Source: Liolophura sinensis (taxonomy: Eukaryota; Mollusca; Polyplacophora; Chitonida; Chitonidae). Taken from it: 64,000 nucleotides of DNA. Both the position numbers and the translations under genes were made by a program. The notes beneath the pieces are model-generated. The model did not search any database. It worked only from the letters and a program-made list of their open reading frames with translations, and was not told the DNA's origin. Shown here piece after piece: positions 40,295-53,785 of this stretch (positions within the stretch are counted from its first letter, which is position 1; each line of letters starts with the position of its first letter). The stretch lies in contig NC_088307.1 of the NCBI RefSeq assembly GCF_032854445.1, positions 9,062,017 through 9,126,016 on the forward strand, read 5' to 3'.

Positions 40295-42569
40295 CTGAAA
40301 TGGCAAACAAAATAAAACTCCTATCTTTTTCATCAGAACAGGGTCATTCTGACCCATTAATCTATTTAAAATATAATGACAATTGCCTCAAGTCCATTGA
40401 CCAATAGACCAATGAGTTCACACTGTACTGAAGTACATGTAAATTAATGATCCACTGTCCAATGAGAATCACAGATACTACAGGTAAAAACATCCCACTG
40501 ACCAATGAGATCACATGTACTAAACCAGCTCCACTTGTTACAGCAATGGATTTCAAGAAGAACTCCAGAATAGAATTCTGCAATAACTAACTGAAAGTTA
40601 CTCAAAAGCATGAACTCCTTGAGTCCGTAAAGTCACGCATAAATTTAAGCCATGCCACAGCCCTTACACCAGAAGAAAAAAAAGAAATGAAATCTGCCAA
40701 ACTGTTTACTTTTACTTAGCCTGCATGTAGGCCAACATTACAGCCAAAATGATGACATAATGCTATCACTACGCGAGTCTCCTACACACATCGGTATGTT
40801 ACTTAGGCACTGTCACAGAGAAGATTTTATTTCTTGGCTCATGAAAACTGAAAAATAAAATTTAACTTCTTTGGTGTTTTTGTCATACTTAAGAATTTTC
40901 CACTAATATGACAGTCATCATGTCCATGCGTGGAAAGAAAATCAAAGTGCATGACAAAAATCTTGACTGAAAAACGCAGCTTCTTTTGAACCCAGGACCT
41001 CCAAGCTCATTGAGCAAGTGCCTGAAAATCACACTGACACCAAACATTTCAACCTTTTGAACCAGCGATGGCCCAGAACACCCATAATGTTTTCATATTT
41101 TAGTCATGCATTTTGTTGGAGATCAATGCCCAATTCTTCAGTCATTATTATGACAACTCAAAAAGATTTATACCCAGGCAAAAAAACATTTCAAAAGTCA
41201 CAATGAGATCAACATTTAAAATTGACTCGCCATGTTAATTCATACGCGTACATCCAAATAAGCCTGAATGACATTAGAATGTGAATGATTTCAACTGAAA
41301 TTTTTAGTTAACACATTTATACCTTTTCAGGAAATATATACATGATTACATGGGAAAAGCCTGCATGTCAATACAACCATTTTATACACCCATTGAAATG
41401 TTGGAAATATAAGGATAATATTTTTTTTACACAAAAAATGTTACCACAGCAACTGTGTAACCAAATGTCTAATCCCAATAAGTTTTGAGGATGCTTCGTC
41501 TTTTAAAAAAAAAAACACAAAGTGACCAGTCTTATTATCTAGGGATTTGGAATCTGTGATCTCTGAGCTTGCAAGCCACACCACTACCTCTAGACAAAAG
41601 GAGAATTCCCTTCTGCCTAGAGGTAGACAGTGCTTATATTCAACCCTGTTACATTCATGTCTACGTTTTTCCATGTCATTTCCATGCAACTTCCCTCAAG
41701 TCCACATAAGTGTCGCATCCTAATTACAAGCTCCATGTACACCTTTAAACCTGCTTGCCACAGGAGTCCCACCAGACTTGTCAGCTGGAGATTCGAACCA
41801 GGGATCTCTGAAACTTCCTGTAAAAGCTTTCTACTTTTCAATTCCTTCAGACTCTTTAATAAGTTATTAGATGCGTGGGACAGTATAAATTTACGAATTT
41901 TTAAGGCTTAAAAACAAGTTTCAATTGAAATTAAAACAGCTGGTTAAAAAAACATGATAAAAATTTAATTCATACAAAGAAATAGTGTACTTATCATCTG
42001 TTTAAATTATAGTTAAAATAAGTAGAAATTAAGTTTTAAATAAGTATTTAGGTATCCTAGTAATAATGTATAGTGTGCATATAGTTTTGGCATACCAACT
42101 ATCAAACAATAAATCTGTATTGCAGCATCTTTAAGAGAAATTAACTTTACTGGGTATGGCAGTACTTCTCTGAGGAAATAAATCATAAATTTAGTTTCAT
42201 GAAATATAAGAAAAAAACACATTTGCCATACAACAAAAATTCCTCTCCTGATGTCGTCTGTTAATAGAGGCTAGGAGCTCAGTTGTCTGCTCGCTTAAAA
42301 AACAGTAACCGCCGATTCTCACCCTGTAAGTAAAGAAAAATATGTATATCAACAAACTACTGCCTACCTTAGGCTTACATGTACATGTACATATTTATTC
42401 CAATGAGCTTTTGATGACCACATGTGTAGACATTCGTTGAAGACCACTTGCCTTCCACCCAATATGTGTGAGTATCTGTGCATCACATGTGGAAAAGGTT
42501 GTCAGTAACTTGCCAAAGTTAGTGGTTTATGTCATGCAATATGTGAAATGAAAATTTATATTTGGCATC

Positions 42570-43500
42570 AGCCATGAAAGCCCACCCAGTCCACATCCGT
42601 ATACAGACAAACCCACCAGTAACACTATACTGTCAGTCAAGCAAGACACCCGACAGTCATGAAAGCCCACCCAGTAACAGTATAAAGACAGCCAAAAAAG
42701 ACATCAGACAAGAAACCCCACCCAGTCACAGAACAGACACTCAAACAAGACACCAGCCATGAAAGCCCACCCGATCATATCGTATACAGACAAACCCACC
42801 CAGTAACACTATACAGTCAGTCAAGACAAGACAACCCGACAGTCATGAAAGCCCACCCAGTAACAGTATAAAAGACAGCAAAAAAAGACATCAGACAAGA
42901 AACCCCCACCCAGACACAGAACAGAGACACTCAAACAAGACACCAGCCATGAAAGCCTACCCAGTCGCAGTATATACAGACAAACCCCACCCAGTGACTC
43001 TATACAGTCAGTCAAGCAGGACACCAGACAGTCATGAAAGCCCACCCACCAAACAGCATAAAGACAGCCAAAAAAGACATTAGACAAGAAACCCCACCCA
43101 GTCACAGAACAGAGACACTCAAACAAGACACTAGACAAAAAAGCCCACCTGGTTACTGTAAACAAACACTCAAGGACATAGAAGAAAATCCCAAACAAGA
43201 CATGAAAGCCTACCCAGTCACAGCATACAAAGACCCAAACAAGACATGAAAGCCCACCCAGTCACAGCATACAAAGACCCCAACAAGACATGGACAGCCC
43301 ACCCAGTCACAGTATACAAACACCCAAACAAGACATGACAGCCCACCCAGTCACAGTATACAAACACCCAAACAAGGACATGAAAGCCCACCCAGTGACA
43401 GTATACAAACACCCAAACAAGACATGATGCCCACCCAGTCACAGTACACAAACACCCAAAACAAGACATGAATGCCCACCCACTAGAAGTATACACAGAC
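42570..43500. repeat. minisatellite, about 43-nt units, higher-order in its left half
   Basis: Units with catgaaagcccacccagtca, cagtatacaaacacccaaac and aagacatgaaagcccaccca. The left half alternates several unit types (agacagccaaaaaagacatc) in a period of about 200 bases; the right half is more uniform. Confidence 0.8.
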
Positions 43501-43619
43501 ACTGGCTCAGCATGTCTTACGTATCCCTTAAATGCAAAAAAAGATAATGCTAGTACTGTTTCATATTTTGCCATCACTGGACAAATTCTTTGCACACCTT
43601 TTCTGCATGTACAATAATA

Positions 43620-45040
43620 AAAAAAACTGGTTGATCGTGTTAAATTCTTATAGGCATAATGTTGACTTATAATATTAGTTTGACCTATCCATTATTAGAT
43701 CTGAATCATATTGACAAATAAACAAAATATAGTCTCTTCACAACATGAATTTCAATTAACATACAGCTGCTTCAGTGCCATGTCCTGCAGCTAGCCTGAG
43801 GATCGATATCACAGTCAGATAGCAAAACCTTTTGTAACACCCTGCCACTCAAATAAAGCCTTGAGCAAATATACTGCAACATGATAGGAATATAGCCACA
43901 GCTTAATATGGTTATTGCGGAATTAGGAAGTACATGTAAGTAGGATCAGCAAGCCTACTCCGCCCTGTCTTTTGTAAGTAGAACTTTACCTCAAGATGAA
44001 CAAAGAACAAACCACTTCAATGGTCTATTATTTGAAACCTCCATGTACATGTTCAACTATGCAAACATATTCCATATGATAGAGTTTCATCTACACTAAT
44101 GCTGCCATAACTTTTCAATGACATATTCAAGTTTTTATTGTGACTTGGAAGATAGAGTGACAGTTTGTGACTTGAGGTCATAGACAGGCAACAGTATGTC
44201 GTCAACTTTTTTTGGCTTTACTGTGCTAGTGTAAACTAAGTGAAAAATTCTTGAGACTATCGAGCTAAACATCAATCAAATAAAGAAAGAGTTTGTAAAC
44301 GTGTTTTTCTATCACTGTAAAAGGCACACCCAGAAGTACAAGACCAGAATGTGATGGGTTAAAATGCTTACTCCCCTGTCACATTCACCAATAAAATATT
44401 TCTAGCCCTGTCCACACAACTTATCTGTATATTTACACAGTACTCCACTAAAACGTTCACTGGTATTTACATGCATGCTAATTTGCTGATCACATTTCTG
44501 AGAATTCAGTAACCTGGCCTGAAATCAACAACAGCATACATGCTTTGGCCCTATATGCCCACTTTGCAGCCGGCTCAGGTCATTGCTGGGCATTATTCCG
44601 TTTCATTTTCACAGACACATAATAAATTTAAAAAGCATATAAGAAAAGGACCAACATATGTTTAGAATGGCCAAAGAAAATAATTATAGTCTTGAAATTT
44701 TAACGTGCCAAGTTTCCATTTAATAGGTACATATACATATCCCCCCCCCCCTTAACTTTCTGTCTATTTATTTAGGAAGATAGGAATTTTAATGAAATCA
44801 ACATGGAGAGAAAAGTATAACGAAAACTACAAGTATCAGAATTAACCCCAATAGATTAATACAAAAGATAAATTTTCATACAAATTTCTTTCATTCACAG
44901 ATTTAACAGCTCTTGGAAAGCATTCTTTTGAATCACATTTATGAAATTTCTTTATGCATGAATGTTCACAATGGCCTGTTTAAAATTTGGTATCAGAATG
45001 TTCAATTTTTCCTAGACATGTTTTGAGCGATGGCCTCAGT
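43620..45040. other. no recognisable gene
   Basis: No convincing exon, SINE or tandem repeat. Confidence 0.35.
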
Positions 45041-45045
45041 ATTGA

Positions 45046-45330
45046 CCCACATAAACTGCACGGGGTAGATTACAGGGAGAGACATCCAGGTGGTGGTGCT
45101 GCTGGGAAGGGGGGGGGGGGTGGTATCGAGGTAATGTGATAAATTCTGTCTCATTCACAGAGGTTACATACATGCTTACACAAGTTCTCGGCTGATAGAC
45201 TATCTGGAAAGTTCTGGACGAGTATAAACCACATAAACTGCGCGGGGTGGACTACAGGGGAGACATCCAGCTGGTGGTGGAGGGGGGGGCGGTATCTGGA
45301 GACTTCTGGACGAGTATAAACCACATAAAC
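45046..45330. repeat. direct repeat with G runs
   Basis: ccacataaactgcacggggt with the following gggagagacatccaggtggt recurs at about 45228 as ccacataaactgcgcggggt, both followed by G8-10 runs. A third short piece is at 45317. Confidence 0.7.
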
Positions 45331-45605
45331 CAAACCTACTTTACACTCCATCTGAGATACACAAAAGAAAATCTGATGTCTCCAGTGCTTCCTATCAAGT
45401 ACATACCTAAATGCATGTAGCATTTACACTGTATGGACAGATTATGTTAGTCCCATAGCACTTGCTCCACACTCCACCTTTCCCTTTACATCATTGCCAC
45501 CAACAGAGAAGCTTGACCTTCGAATCCTGGGACAGGCACCTACAGACTTGTTTTGTAGGCTTAGCCTCATCACTTGTGTCCTTCCATGGAACTATTTAAT
45601 CTACA

Positions 45606-45855
45606 GGGGCCTCCGTGGCTCAGTCGGTTAGCGCGCTAGCGCAGCGTAATGACCCAGGAGCCTCTCACCAACGCGGTCGCTGTGAGTTCAAGTCCAGCTC
45701 ATGCTGGCTTCCTCTCCGGCCTTAAGTGGGAAGGTCTGCCAGCAACCTGCGGATGGTCGTGGGTTTCCCCGGGCTGTGCCCGGTTTCCACCCACCATAAT
45801 GCTGGCCGCTGTCATATAAGTGAAATATTCTTGAGTACGGCGTAAAACACCAATC

Positions 45856-45885
<30 letters not shown>
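45606..45885 (+). repeat. tRNA-derived SINE, full length, little diverged
   Basis: Head ggcctccgtggctcagtcgg, B box gtgagttcaagtccagctca, body, tail cttgagtacggcgtaaaaca and an A tract of about 25. Looks young. Confidence 0.92.
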
Positions 45886-45886
<1 letters not shown>

Positions 45887-47218
45887 ACATTCATACAAAA
45901 AATCTACATTCATCAATAAAATTGTTTTAGGTGTTGGTTAGAATGATGTTGTACATATGCTAAATAAAGAAAGTGTATGTATATGAAGTATTGTTAATAG
46001 ACACAAAGGTTGAGATGGATTGTTTGTGTTTTGTGACATCACTTCCTGCCTCATCACCTTGATTGCAGTGATCTTGCCGTTGTTGAAGATTTCTGTACAA
46101 ATTTTGCCGATGATTGCAGTGATGTAAGGAGCTTGTTACATCCCATGAAACCTGTGGACTGTCCTAGTGATATATAAATTAGTGAGAGATCAATTTTTCC
46201 AGACTTCTGGTCTTTATAAATCTATATTCTGAACACACTGACTGTATACATGTAGTAGGTTGAGAAATATTTGGATAACCGATAATAATGTCTGTTCAAC
46301 CTCTAGTCATGCAGTTCAGAGACCTCACCATTTGCCAAAGTGGTTAAGAACAGATTGCAGCGTGAATACAATGACAAGAGGGTAAATTGACACGATACCT
46401 ATTTCACCCAGTTAACCTGTGAGCATTTGCCAGCTATCACACTATCATTGCTGCTCTGGTTCTTCTCTCTGTGCTGTATACCTTAACTATATTAAAAGAA
46501 CGTACAGCGCATGAATGTACCAAATCGGCGTTGTAACGTCTCCCCTTAACCATCATTACACACACTTTTGTAACCGTCCTTCAGTAAAGTATCATTTCTA
46601 GAGAAAGAAACCCTCCAGGCTATACCCCCAGTGTTCTTCACCCATAATGAATGTTGAAGGTTGAGCAGCCAAGATTATGGCGTATTCAAATATTTCTTAG
46701 CCTACTGTGACCAGTCAGTGTACTTGAACTACTGTAATTGTTCAAAAAAAGGGCTTCGGTTGTTGAAAATGTTAAAGATTTACAGTAGGTCAACATATAC
46801 ATGTATATACACATATACAAAATAAAACAGTCACATATACATGCCACGTACACGCAGAAGGGTATGATGGAATGATGGAACGTTTGTAAGGGTTCATGTG
46901 TTTCTATTCATGCAGTACCTAATGATCACCAGGATATCACATAAATGTAACGATGGAGACCTAGCTCAGTTCTGCAACATGTGATACACCTTCCCATAAG
47001 CCTCTGTTACCCAACCCCCCCTCCCCCGCACTCAGTCTGCCCACATTGGCCTGATGTCCACAGACTGAGGAAGAATCAATGTGCCCATTCTATTCAGCTA
47101 AGCTGCATAGTTATACATACACTGGGTCTGTCAATGATTTTAACATTAAAAAAACACAGCATTCTTTTTTATTTAGCATGGTATATATATTATTCACTCA
47201 TTTGACTGGTGCTTTAGG

Positions 47219-47482
47219 CGGGGCCTCTGTGGCTCAGTCGGTTAGCGCGCTAGCGCAGCGTAATGACTCAGGAGCCTCTCACCAATGCGGTCATTGTGAG
47301 TTCATGTCCAGATCATGCTGGCTTCCTCTCCGGTTGTAAGTGGGAAGGTCTGCCAGCAACCTGCGGATGTTCGTGGGTTTCCCCTGGGCTGTGCCCGGTT
47401 TCCACCCACCATAATGGTGGCCGTCGTATAAGTGAAATATTCTTGAGTACGGCGTAAAACACCAATAAAATAAATAAATAAA
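47219..47482 (+). repeat. tRNA-derived SINE, full length
   Basis: Head ggggcctctgtggctcagtc to aataaataaataaa. Confidence 0.9.
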
Positions 47483-47487
47483 ATAAA

Positions 47488-47575
47488 TGGTGCCTTAGGC
47501 TGTACTCAATAATATTTCATTGATACAATGGTGGCCAGCAATATGCTGGGAGGAAATCAGCTAGAGCCTGTGGTA
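47488..47575 (-). repeat. SINE fragment in reverse, next to a full copy
   Basis: ggctgtactcaataatattt to aatatgctgggaggaaatca, the tail half of the same family in opposite orientation. Confidence 0.7.
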
Positions 47576-48139
47576 TATACTTTATAGAGTATGATATGTT
47601 TTTAATAGAAGTTTATGGAGCTAATACTAGAAGAATTTGGCAAAAAAACTCTCTTTGAGTTGAGGCTTGGATTAAGCTAGATTACCTTAATCCCAGGTGA
47701 ATGACCTTAAAGTTCTCCAAGGACTAAGCACATTTTGCCTTCTACTGCTACATGATCTTAGAAATGTCCCGTTTGTTTGGAAGGTAGGATAATATCCAAC
47801 TGGAAACGATAAAGTTTCAGCACTAAAACTAACATTTTTTGACATTTACTTTAAAAACTTTGGGGGGGGGGGGACATTTTGTGGGCAGATTGTTAACACC
47901 ATTACCAATAGTAAAATACAACATCCACTAGAATGTCTGCCTCAATGTTAACCACCATTTTGAGTATAGTTTTCCAACAGCTCTATTTATTAGTAAACAT
48001 CAACCAACATGGTTTCCCTAAATTATATGTCTTACCTCACAGCACATTATTTGCCAAAGATATAACCGCCACCATTTGTCAGGGTCTGGCTGATAAATGA
48101 TCCTCTGACTCACACTTGTAATAATTTACTTGTGGTGTC

Positions 48140-48390
48140 ACAACAAAGCCAAGGTGGTTAGCGTGGTTAACCAGCCAGCATGTCGGCCCAATGACCCAGG
48201 AGCCTCTCACCAATGCCGCCGTGACGGTGAGTCAGTTTCAAGTCTTCCTCTCTGGCTGTACATGGGAAGATCTCCCAGCAAACTGTGGACCTTCGTGGGC
48301 TTCTCCCCGGAATTTTTCCCACAATGATGCTGGCCACCATCAAACCAGTAAAATATTCTCGAGTACAGCATCAAACACCAATCAAATAAA
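48140..48390 (+). repeat. tRNA-derived SINE, diverged
   Basis: gacccaggagcctctcacca, ctgtacatgggaagatctcc and ctcgagtacagcatcaaaca are recognisable. Confidence 0.75.
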
Positions 48391-49869
48391 ACAAAATAAA
48401 TATACTGCAACATGATGGGAATACATGCAGTAAAGAACACATTGACTTATATACATGTAGCTGTGTAGGTTTAAAATGCAATCAGGTATTAAAGACAAAT
48501 CAAGCTGTGGTAAGTTAGTAAACAAACTTAAGGCAGGAATTGTTTAGCAGGAATTACATGTATATGTTTATAAAAGTAGATTTTAAGATTTAAAGTAAAG
48601 CATGCAGTGTATAAATTACAAATATGTATTGATACACTATAGATTCTTACGTATACAACACACTGAAGACTGTAATCCATCTGTGATCAGTAGAGCCATC
48701 TTAAGCCTTCTTAGAAATCATAAAATATCTGCTAAATAATAGCAGAGTCTTCTAAAATGTTAAAACATGAATTACATACATCTAGGTGGGCAAGTTTGTT
48801 GAGGATTTAGGGTATACACTGGATTAGTGAGATTACTGTTATCAAACTCACAGTTTTAACAAAAAGGGAAACACCCACAAATTTCAAACATTTACTTTTT
48901 GACTTATTCCTTTGAGTGCCTTTTTTAAACAGCATATATTCAAGAAATTTTCCCAGGTACCAATTATTAGCAGTCAGTTTTTACATCCAGGCAATCACAG
49001 CCCCCCTACCCCTCACCCATCCCCCCCACACAGCCTTGCTCGACCCGCTAATGCCCTGCCACTGCACAAGCTTTATAGCTTGTCATTATAGAAAAGCTAC
49101 AGCCTTTTTGTCATTTGAACCACTTAAATATTGTAACATGTACCAGACTAAATTAGGAGAAATAAATACCAACACCTACCCAGCCATGAAGGACATTCTG
49201 TGACAGTTAAACATGAGTGTCGAAGTTTGAGCACAAATTGGATGATTTCTTGAAGATGTGAATTGCACAGAGATCAACAGCCTTCATTCAAATACCTACA
49301 CATGAGAGCCAACACAAAATTATTATGAGAATATTATGAGAGCGAATTAGTAGCGAGTGCAAAAATCTGAAAGTACCTGGGGATTCCCCATTAAAAAGCA
49401 TGCACCCTATCTATAGTCCACGGACACCACTCAACAACAAAAAGAGCACATGCAGAGGTTGAGCCAGTGATCTGTAGCAAGGAAGTTTCAGCCACATCCC
49501 AAATGATATTTGTGACTTTCATGTTTTTGTGTTACATACATGTGCACATGTTAAACTGGTGAAACTTAACAGATTTGTAAATCAATAGGTTGCATGTTCA
49601 GGTAGATTGTGATAACAAAGTTGTATTGTGATAACAACTAGTAACTTGTACATGATGTACATGTATCTCAGAGGTGAATAACGTTCATGATTTAATTTCT
49701 ACTCTAGGTGTAATCATTTACATTTTTTTACCTATAAAGATAACACTCTACTGCTAAGTTCAACTGAAACCTCAGCAAACTTAGTATAATGGGCAAAATT
49801 TTAGGTCAAATACAGAATTACAAATACTGGAATTATATATGCTCAGGAAAGGTGCTGTGCTTCATGGTT

Positions 49870-51195
49870 ATGTTTGTTCCACCTGGGATGGGGGCCGTCC
49901 ATTTGTTCCGCAAGGCCCGGAGCTGGGGGCTGTGTGTTTGTTCCGCATAGCCTGGCACGGGGGGCGGTGTGTTTGTTCCCCATGACCCGGGGCTGGGGGC
50001 TGTGTGCTTGTCCCGCATGGCCCGGGGCTGGGGGCCTTGTGTTTGATCCCCATGGCCCGGGGCTGGGGGCTGTGTGTTTGTTCCGCATGACCCAGGGCTG
50101 GGGGCCTTGTGTTTGTTCCGCATGGCCTGGCGCTGGGGGCCGTGTGTTTTTTCTGCATGGCCCGGGGCTGGTGGGTGGTGTGTTTGTTCCGCATGACTTG
50201 GGGATGGGGGCTGTTTGTTTATTCCGCATGGCCTGGGGGCTGTGTGTTTGTTCCGCATGGCCCGCGGATGGGGGCTGTGTGTTTGTTCCCCATGGCCCGG
50301 GGTTGGGAGCCTTGTGTTTGTTCTGCATGGCCCAGGGCTGGGAGCCATGTGTTTGTTCCGCATGGCCTAGGGCTGGGGGTGGTTTGTTTGTTCCGGATGG
50401 CCTGGGGGCTGTGTGTTTGTTCCGCATGGCCCGAGGCTGGGAGCCATCTGCTTGTTCCGCATGACCTGGCGCTGGGGGCTGTGTGTTTGTTCCGCATGAC
50501 CCGGGGCTGGGCTCTGTGTGTTTGTTCTGCATGGCCTGGGGATGGGGGGCTGTGTGTTTGTTCTGCATGGCCTGGAGCTGGGGGCAGTGTGTTTGTTCCG
50601 CATGAACCGGGGCTGGGGGCTGTGTGTTTGTTCCGCATGGCCCGGGGCTGGGGGCTGTGTGTTTGTTCCACATGGCCCGGTGCTGGGGGCCTTGTGTTTG
50701 TTCCACATGGCCCGGGGCTGGGGGCCTTGTGTTTGTTCCGCATGGCCCGCGGATGAGGGCCATATGTTTGTTTTGCATGGCCCGGGGATGAGGGCTGTGT
50801 TTGTTTCGCATGGCCCGAGGATGAGGGCCATGTGTTTGTTTCGCATGGCCCGGGGATGAGGGCCATGTGTTTGTTCCGCATGGCCCGGGGCTGGGGGCTG
50901 TGTGTTTGTTCCGCATGGCCTGGGGCTGGGGGCCGTGTGTTTGTTCCACATGGCCCGGGGCTGGGGGCCTTGTGTTTGTTCCGCATGGCCCGCAGATGAG
51001 GGCCATATGTTTGTTTCACATGGCCCGGGGATGAGGGCCATGTGCTTGTTCCGCATGGCCCAGGGATGTGGGTCATGTGTTTATTCCGTATGGCCCGAGG
51101 CTGGGGGCCATGTGTTTGTTCCGCATGGCCCGGGGATGGGGGCCATGTGTTTGTTCCACATGACTCGGGGATTTGGGCCGTGTGTTTGTTCCTCA
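49870..51195. repeat. 35-nt minisatellite, about 38 copies
   Basis: The unit is ggcccggggctgggggctgt with gtgtttgttccgcat. Since 35 is not a multiple of three, one frame passes through all three phases every three units. Minus-strand frames stay open for up to 387 residues with a 35-residue super-repeat (MRNKHTAPSPGPCGTNT type). I do not call these genes. The right end is joined to a protease-gene fragment. Confidence 0.9.
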
Positions 51196-51930
51196 TTAGA
51201 ACACTTCTTAGGGTTTAGGTAATAAATGGCTTTTTCCTGATTACCTGTGGGGTTCCAAGGTGCAATAATCCACTGAATTGCAGACAGATCTTGATCTCTC
51301 CATATTTCACCCATGTTACACTCCTGTGGAACAAGCAACATGACCTGTGATAGAATGGTCAGCACACCCTTGTTCGAATGTTCCTCTTGAAGACAACTCA
51401 GGAAGGCATCAACAGCATTGTCAGTCAGCCAGCCTGTTCTGAATTCACGGTCAACAGTTCTGAGTTGTTCTAAGTCACAATTCGAAAGGTTCGGCTCCAA
51501 ACTCTTGATGTCCATGAGACTACAGCTAACTGAACCAAAATTGAGTGTAAAGGAAACCATTTCATTCCAGAGCTCTGGTGTGAAACTGCGTGTTCTGGTC
51601 TTTACGTCATGGTTTCCAGAAAGTTGTGTGTCAAGACTGAACATTTTCAGGTACGAACCATTTTCTTGTTCAATGATGGACAGCACGTCAATGGCTCCTC
51701 TTTGCCACAATGAGCCTTCACACATTGAAGGTGGTACACCTGACTGCACCCAGGGCAACATACTAACATTGTTATCCTTTACAAAATACATTGGACATAG
51801 TGACAATTGTATTTTGCTACTGCTGAATCTCTGAAGACAGACTTAGTCTCCATGCAGTGATTTCCAACCTCATGTCATCTGGGGCAATGTTTTCAATCAA
51901 AGATTCTCCTGTAAACAGCTGTCTTGCATA
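51196..51930 (-). pseudogene. Ulp1-type protease/PHD gene fragment
   Basis: Homologous to 60.5-61.25 kb. In transcript order: end of a first catalytic module (CWYARQLFTGESL), a damaged PHD finger, then the N-terminal half of a second module (SLMDIKSLEPNLSNCDLEQL, FRTGWLTDNAVDAFLSCLQE, QWIIAPWNPTGN). Near 51240 the frame jumps over the catalytic His region to EKAIYYLNPKKCSNEE, then enters the minisatellite. No catalytic Cys region remains for this module. Not functional as a protease. Confidence 0.75.
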
Positions 51931-52401
51931 CCAACAAACATAACTAATTACAATATACTACTAATAATAATAATTCATGTACTATATGTTAGGACGGAGG
52001 GCTCACATCATTTATGTTCATTTTGAGATCGTTTAAACTGTTAAAACTGGATGTAGTCCGTAACTGGCCTTGGACTACATGTGGTCTAGCCAGACTAGTA
52101 CATGCTTCAGTAGCGTCTACACGAATCAGACAGGGTCCATTTCTACAGCTAGGTTAGGAAAAGAGAAACAGGAAACCTGGTGGTTTATGCTTAGGTTAAA
52201 GGTCATAACCATATCCTGGTTTAGTCTGATATACCGGGGATCATATGGCAGAAGGTACAAGACTGATGTTGACAGAAAGGGCGAACTAGAATATTATGTC
52301 ATTGTTTATACCATGTCTCTTTCGGCTGACGGGTGGAATGCTACTTGACACCAGGCTTACTGATACGATAACAGTCGGTTTTCCCGGTGGAAGAAACCAC
52401 T

Positions 52402-52539
52402 GGGCCCAGTTATTCAAAAGTGTATTAGCGGTTAAGACCAATATTAGCTTTAGTCTGCACTAAGTGCCATTAGTTTTATATTAGATCAAGATTGTACTAA
52501 GATTTAAGCCTAGCTTACACCTTTGAACAATCGACCCCA
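52402..52539 (+). mobile_element. small inverted-repeat element (MITE-like)
   Basis: Ends gggcccagttattcaaaagt and, inverted, ggggtcgattgttcaaaggt. 138 bases, no coding. Related copy at 53370-53511 in reverse. Confidence 0.5.
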
Positions 52540-53291
52540 GCGTAGGGCACCGCGGCTGTCGTGTTTGTACTCTAGTAATGAGTTTTGTTGTTTTTTTTTT
52601 CATTTTTTTTTTTTCATTTTGTCGCGAAGTTAAGAGAATCAAATTTTCCACATACGAAGAAGAGATATGTACGTCATATATATAATGGCAGATGAATGGT
52701 TTTCTGGGATGGTTTGACTGTACGAAAGAGCGTCATTAGCTCATTAAGTCAGCTTATTAGTGACAGCTGTAAAAGTTAACTTGTAACTTGAACCTGGAAT
52801 GTAGTAAACTCATTCTACTTTGAAGTTACAAGTTTCATCTTTTGACTTCTAAATAGCTTTCTGTTGTCACCAATATATTATATAAGACGTACAGCATAGA
52901 CAAGAGACAGAGCAGCGACGACAGTGTGATAGCTGGCAGATGGTTACACGTAACCGGCGAAACATGGTGTTTACCTCAGTCAGAGTTTTATTCTAATTGT
53001 TCAAGTAAATGCGTTAATAGTAGCAAATTTACAAGCCCGGTGTTAATTGCAATTGATTAGACATCACTGGTCACGACTTGCGAGAGCGGGGGAATCTGTA
53101 TGTGACAATAACGGGTGGCGAGGATGATGGTACAGACAGAACAAAGTGCTGGTTGTTCAAAAGTATATTATAAAGGGGATAGTGCAACGACTGGTTGACC
53201 CGTATCAGTATAATGGCTCGGGCGGGGCATATTACTTGCCTTCGGTAAGGCGTCTGGAAATCCGTCCTGCAACAAGGAGGCACATTACATG

Positions 53292-53366
53292 ATCTCTGAG
53301 GATTTTTTCGTCGTCACATGACTGAAAAATTGTTAAGTACGACGTTAAACCCCCAAGCACTCATTC
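53292..53366 (+). repeat. tail of the second SINE family
   Basis: cgtcgtcacatgactgaaaa, then gttaagtacgacgttaaacc and cactcattcactca. Confidence 0.65.
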
Positions 53367-53369
53367 ACT

Positions 53370-53511
53370 CAAAAGTATATTAAAAGTTTAGCCAGGCTTA
53401 AATCTTAACACCATTCTTGGCCTAACACAAAACTAATGGAATTTCAGTCAATACTAAAGTTAATATCGGTTTTAACGGCCAATACATGTACACTTTTGAA
53501 CAACTGGGCCC
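53370..53511 (-). mobile_element. small inverted-repeat element, second copy
   Basis: Reverse relative of 52402-52539: cacttttgaacaactgggcc at the right end, tcaaaagtatattaaaagtt at the left. Confidence 0.5.
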
Positions 53512-53644
53512 TGAAGGCTTAATTATTAACAGTCGGTTTTACCGGTGGAAAAAACCACTGGGCCCAGTCTCCATGCAGTGATTTCCAACCTCATGAGTGT
53601 GTGTGTTTATATATATATAATAGATGCAATGATATTATCATGCT

Positions 53645-53785
53645 GTTAGACTAAGCTTCAGAAAACAGAAATCTAGTTGACTAAGACCTAGTTAGACTAA
53701 GCTTCAGAAAACAGAAATCTAGTTGACTAAGACCTAGTTAGACTAAGCTTCAGAAAACAGAATCCAGTTGACTAAGACCTAGTTT
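53645..53785. repeat. 45-nt tandem repeat, three copies
   Basis: gttagactaagcttcagaaa with acagaaatctagttgactaa; the third copy has one small deletion. Confidence 0.9.

Noticed and set aside
42240-42323. Possible exon (VRIGGYCFLSEQTTELLASI) on minus
   Set aside because: Good acceptor but no convincing donor before the frame ends.
45610-45690. tRNA gene
   Set aside because: The tRNA-like head has Pol III boxes but is followed by the common SINE body; it is the SINE promoter.
49833-51222. Long Pro/Gly/His-rich open frames (up to 387 codons)
   Set aside because: By-products of the 35-nt unit, open in several frames and on both strands.
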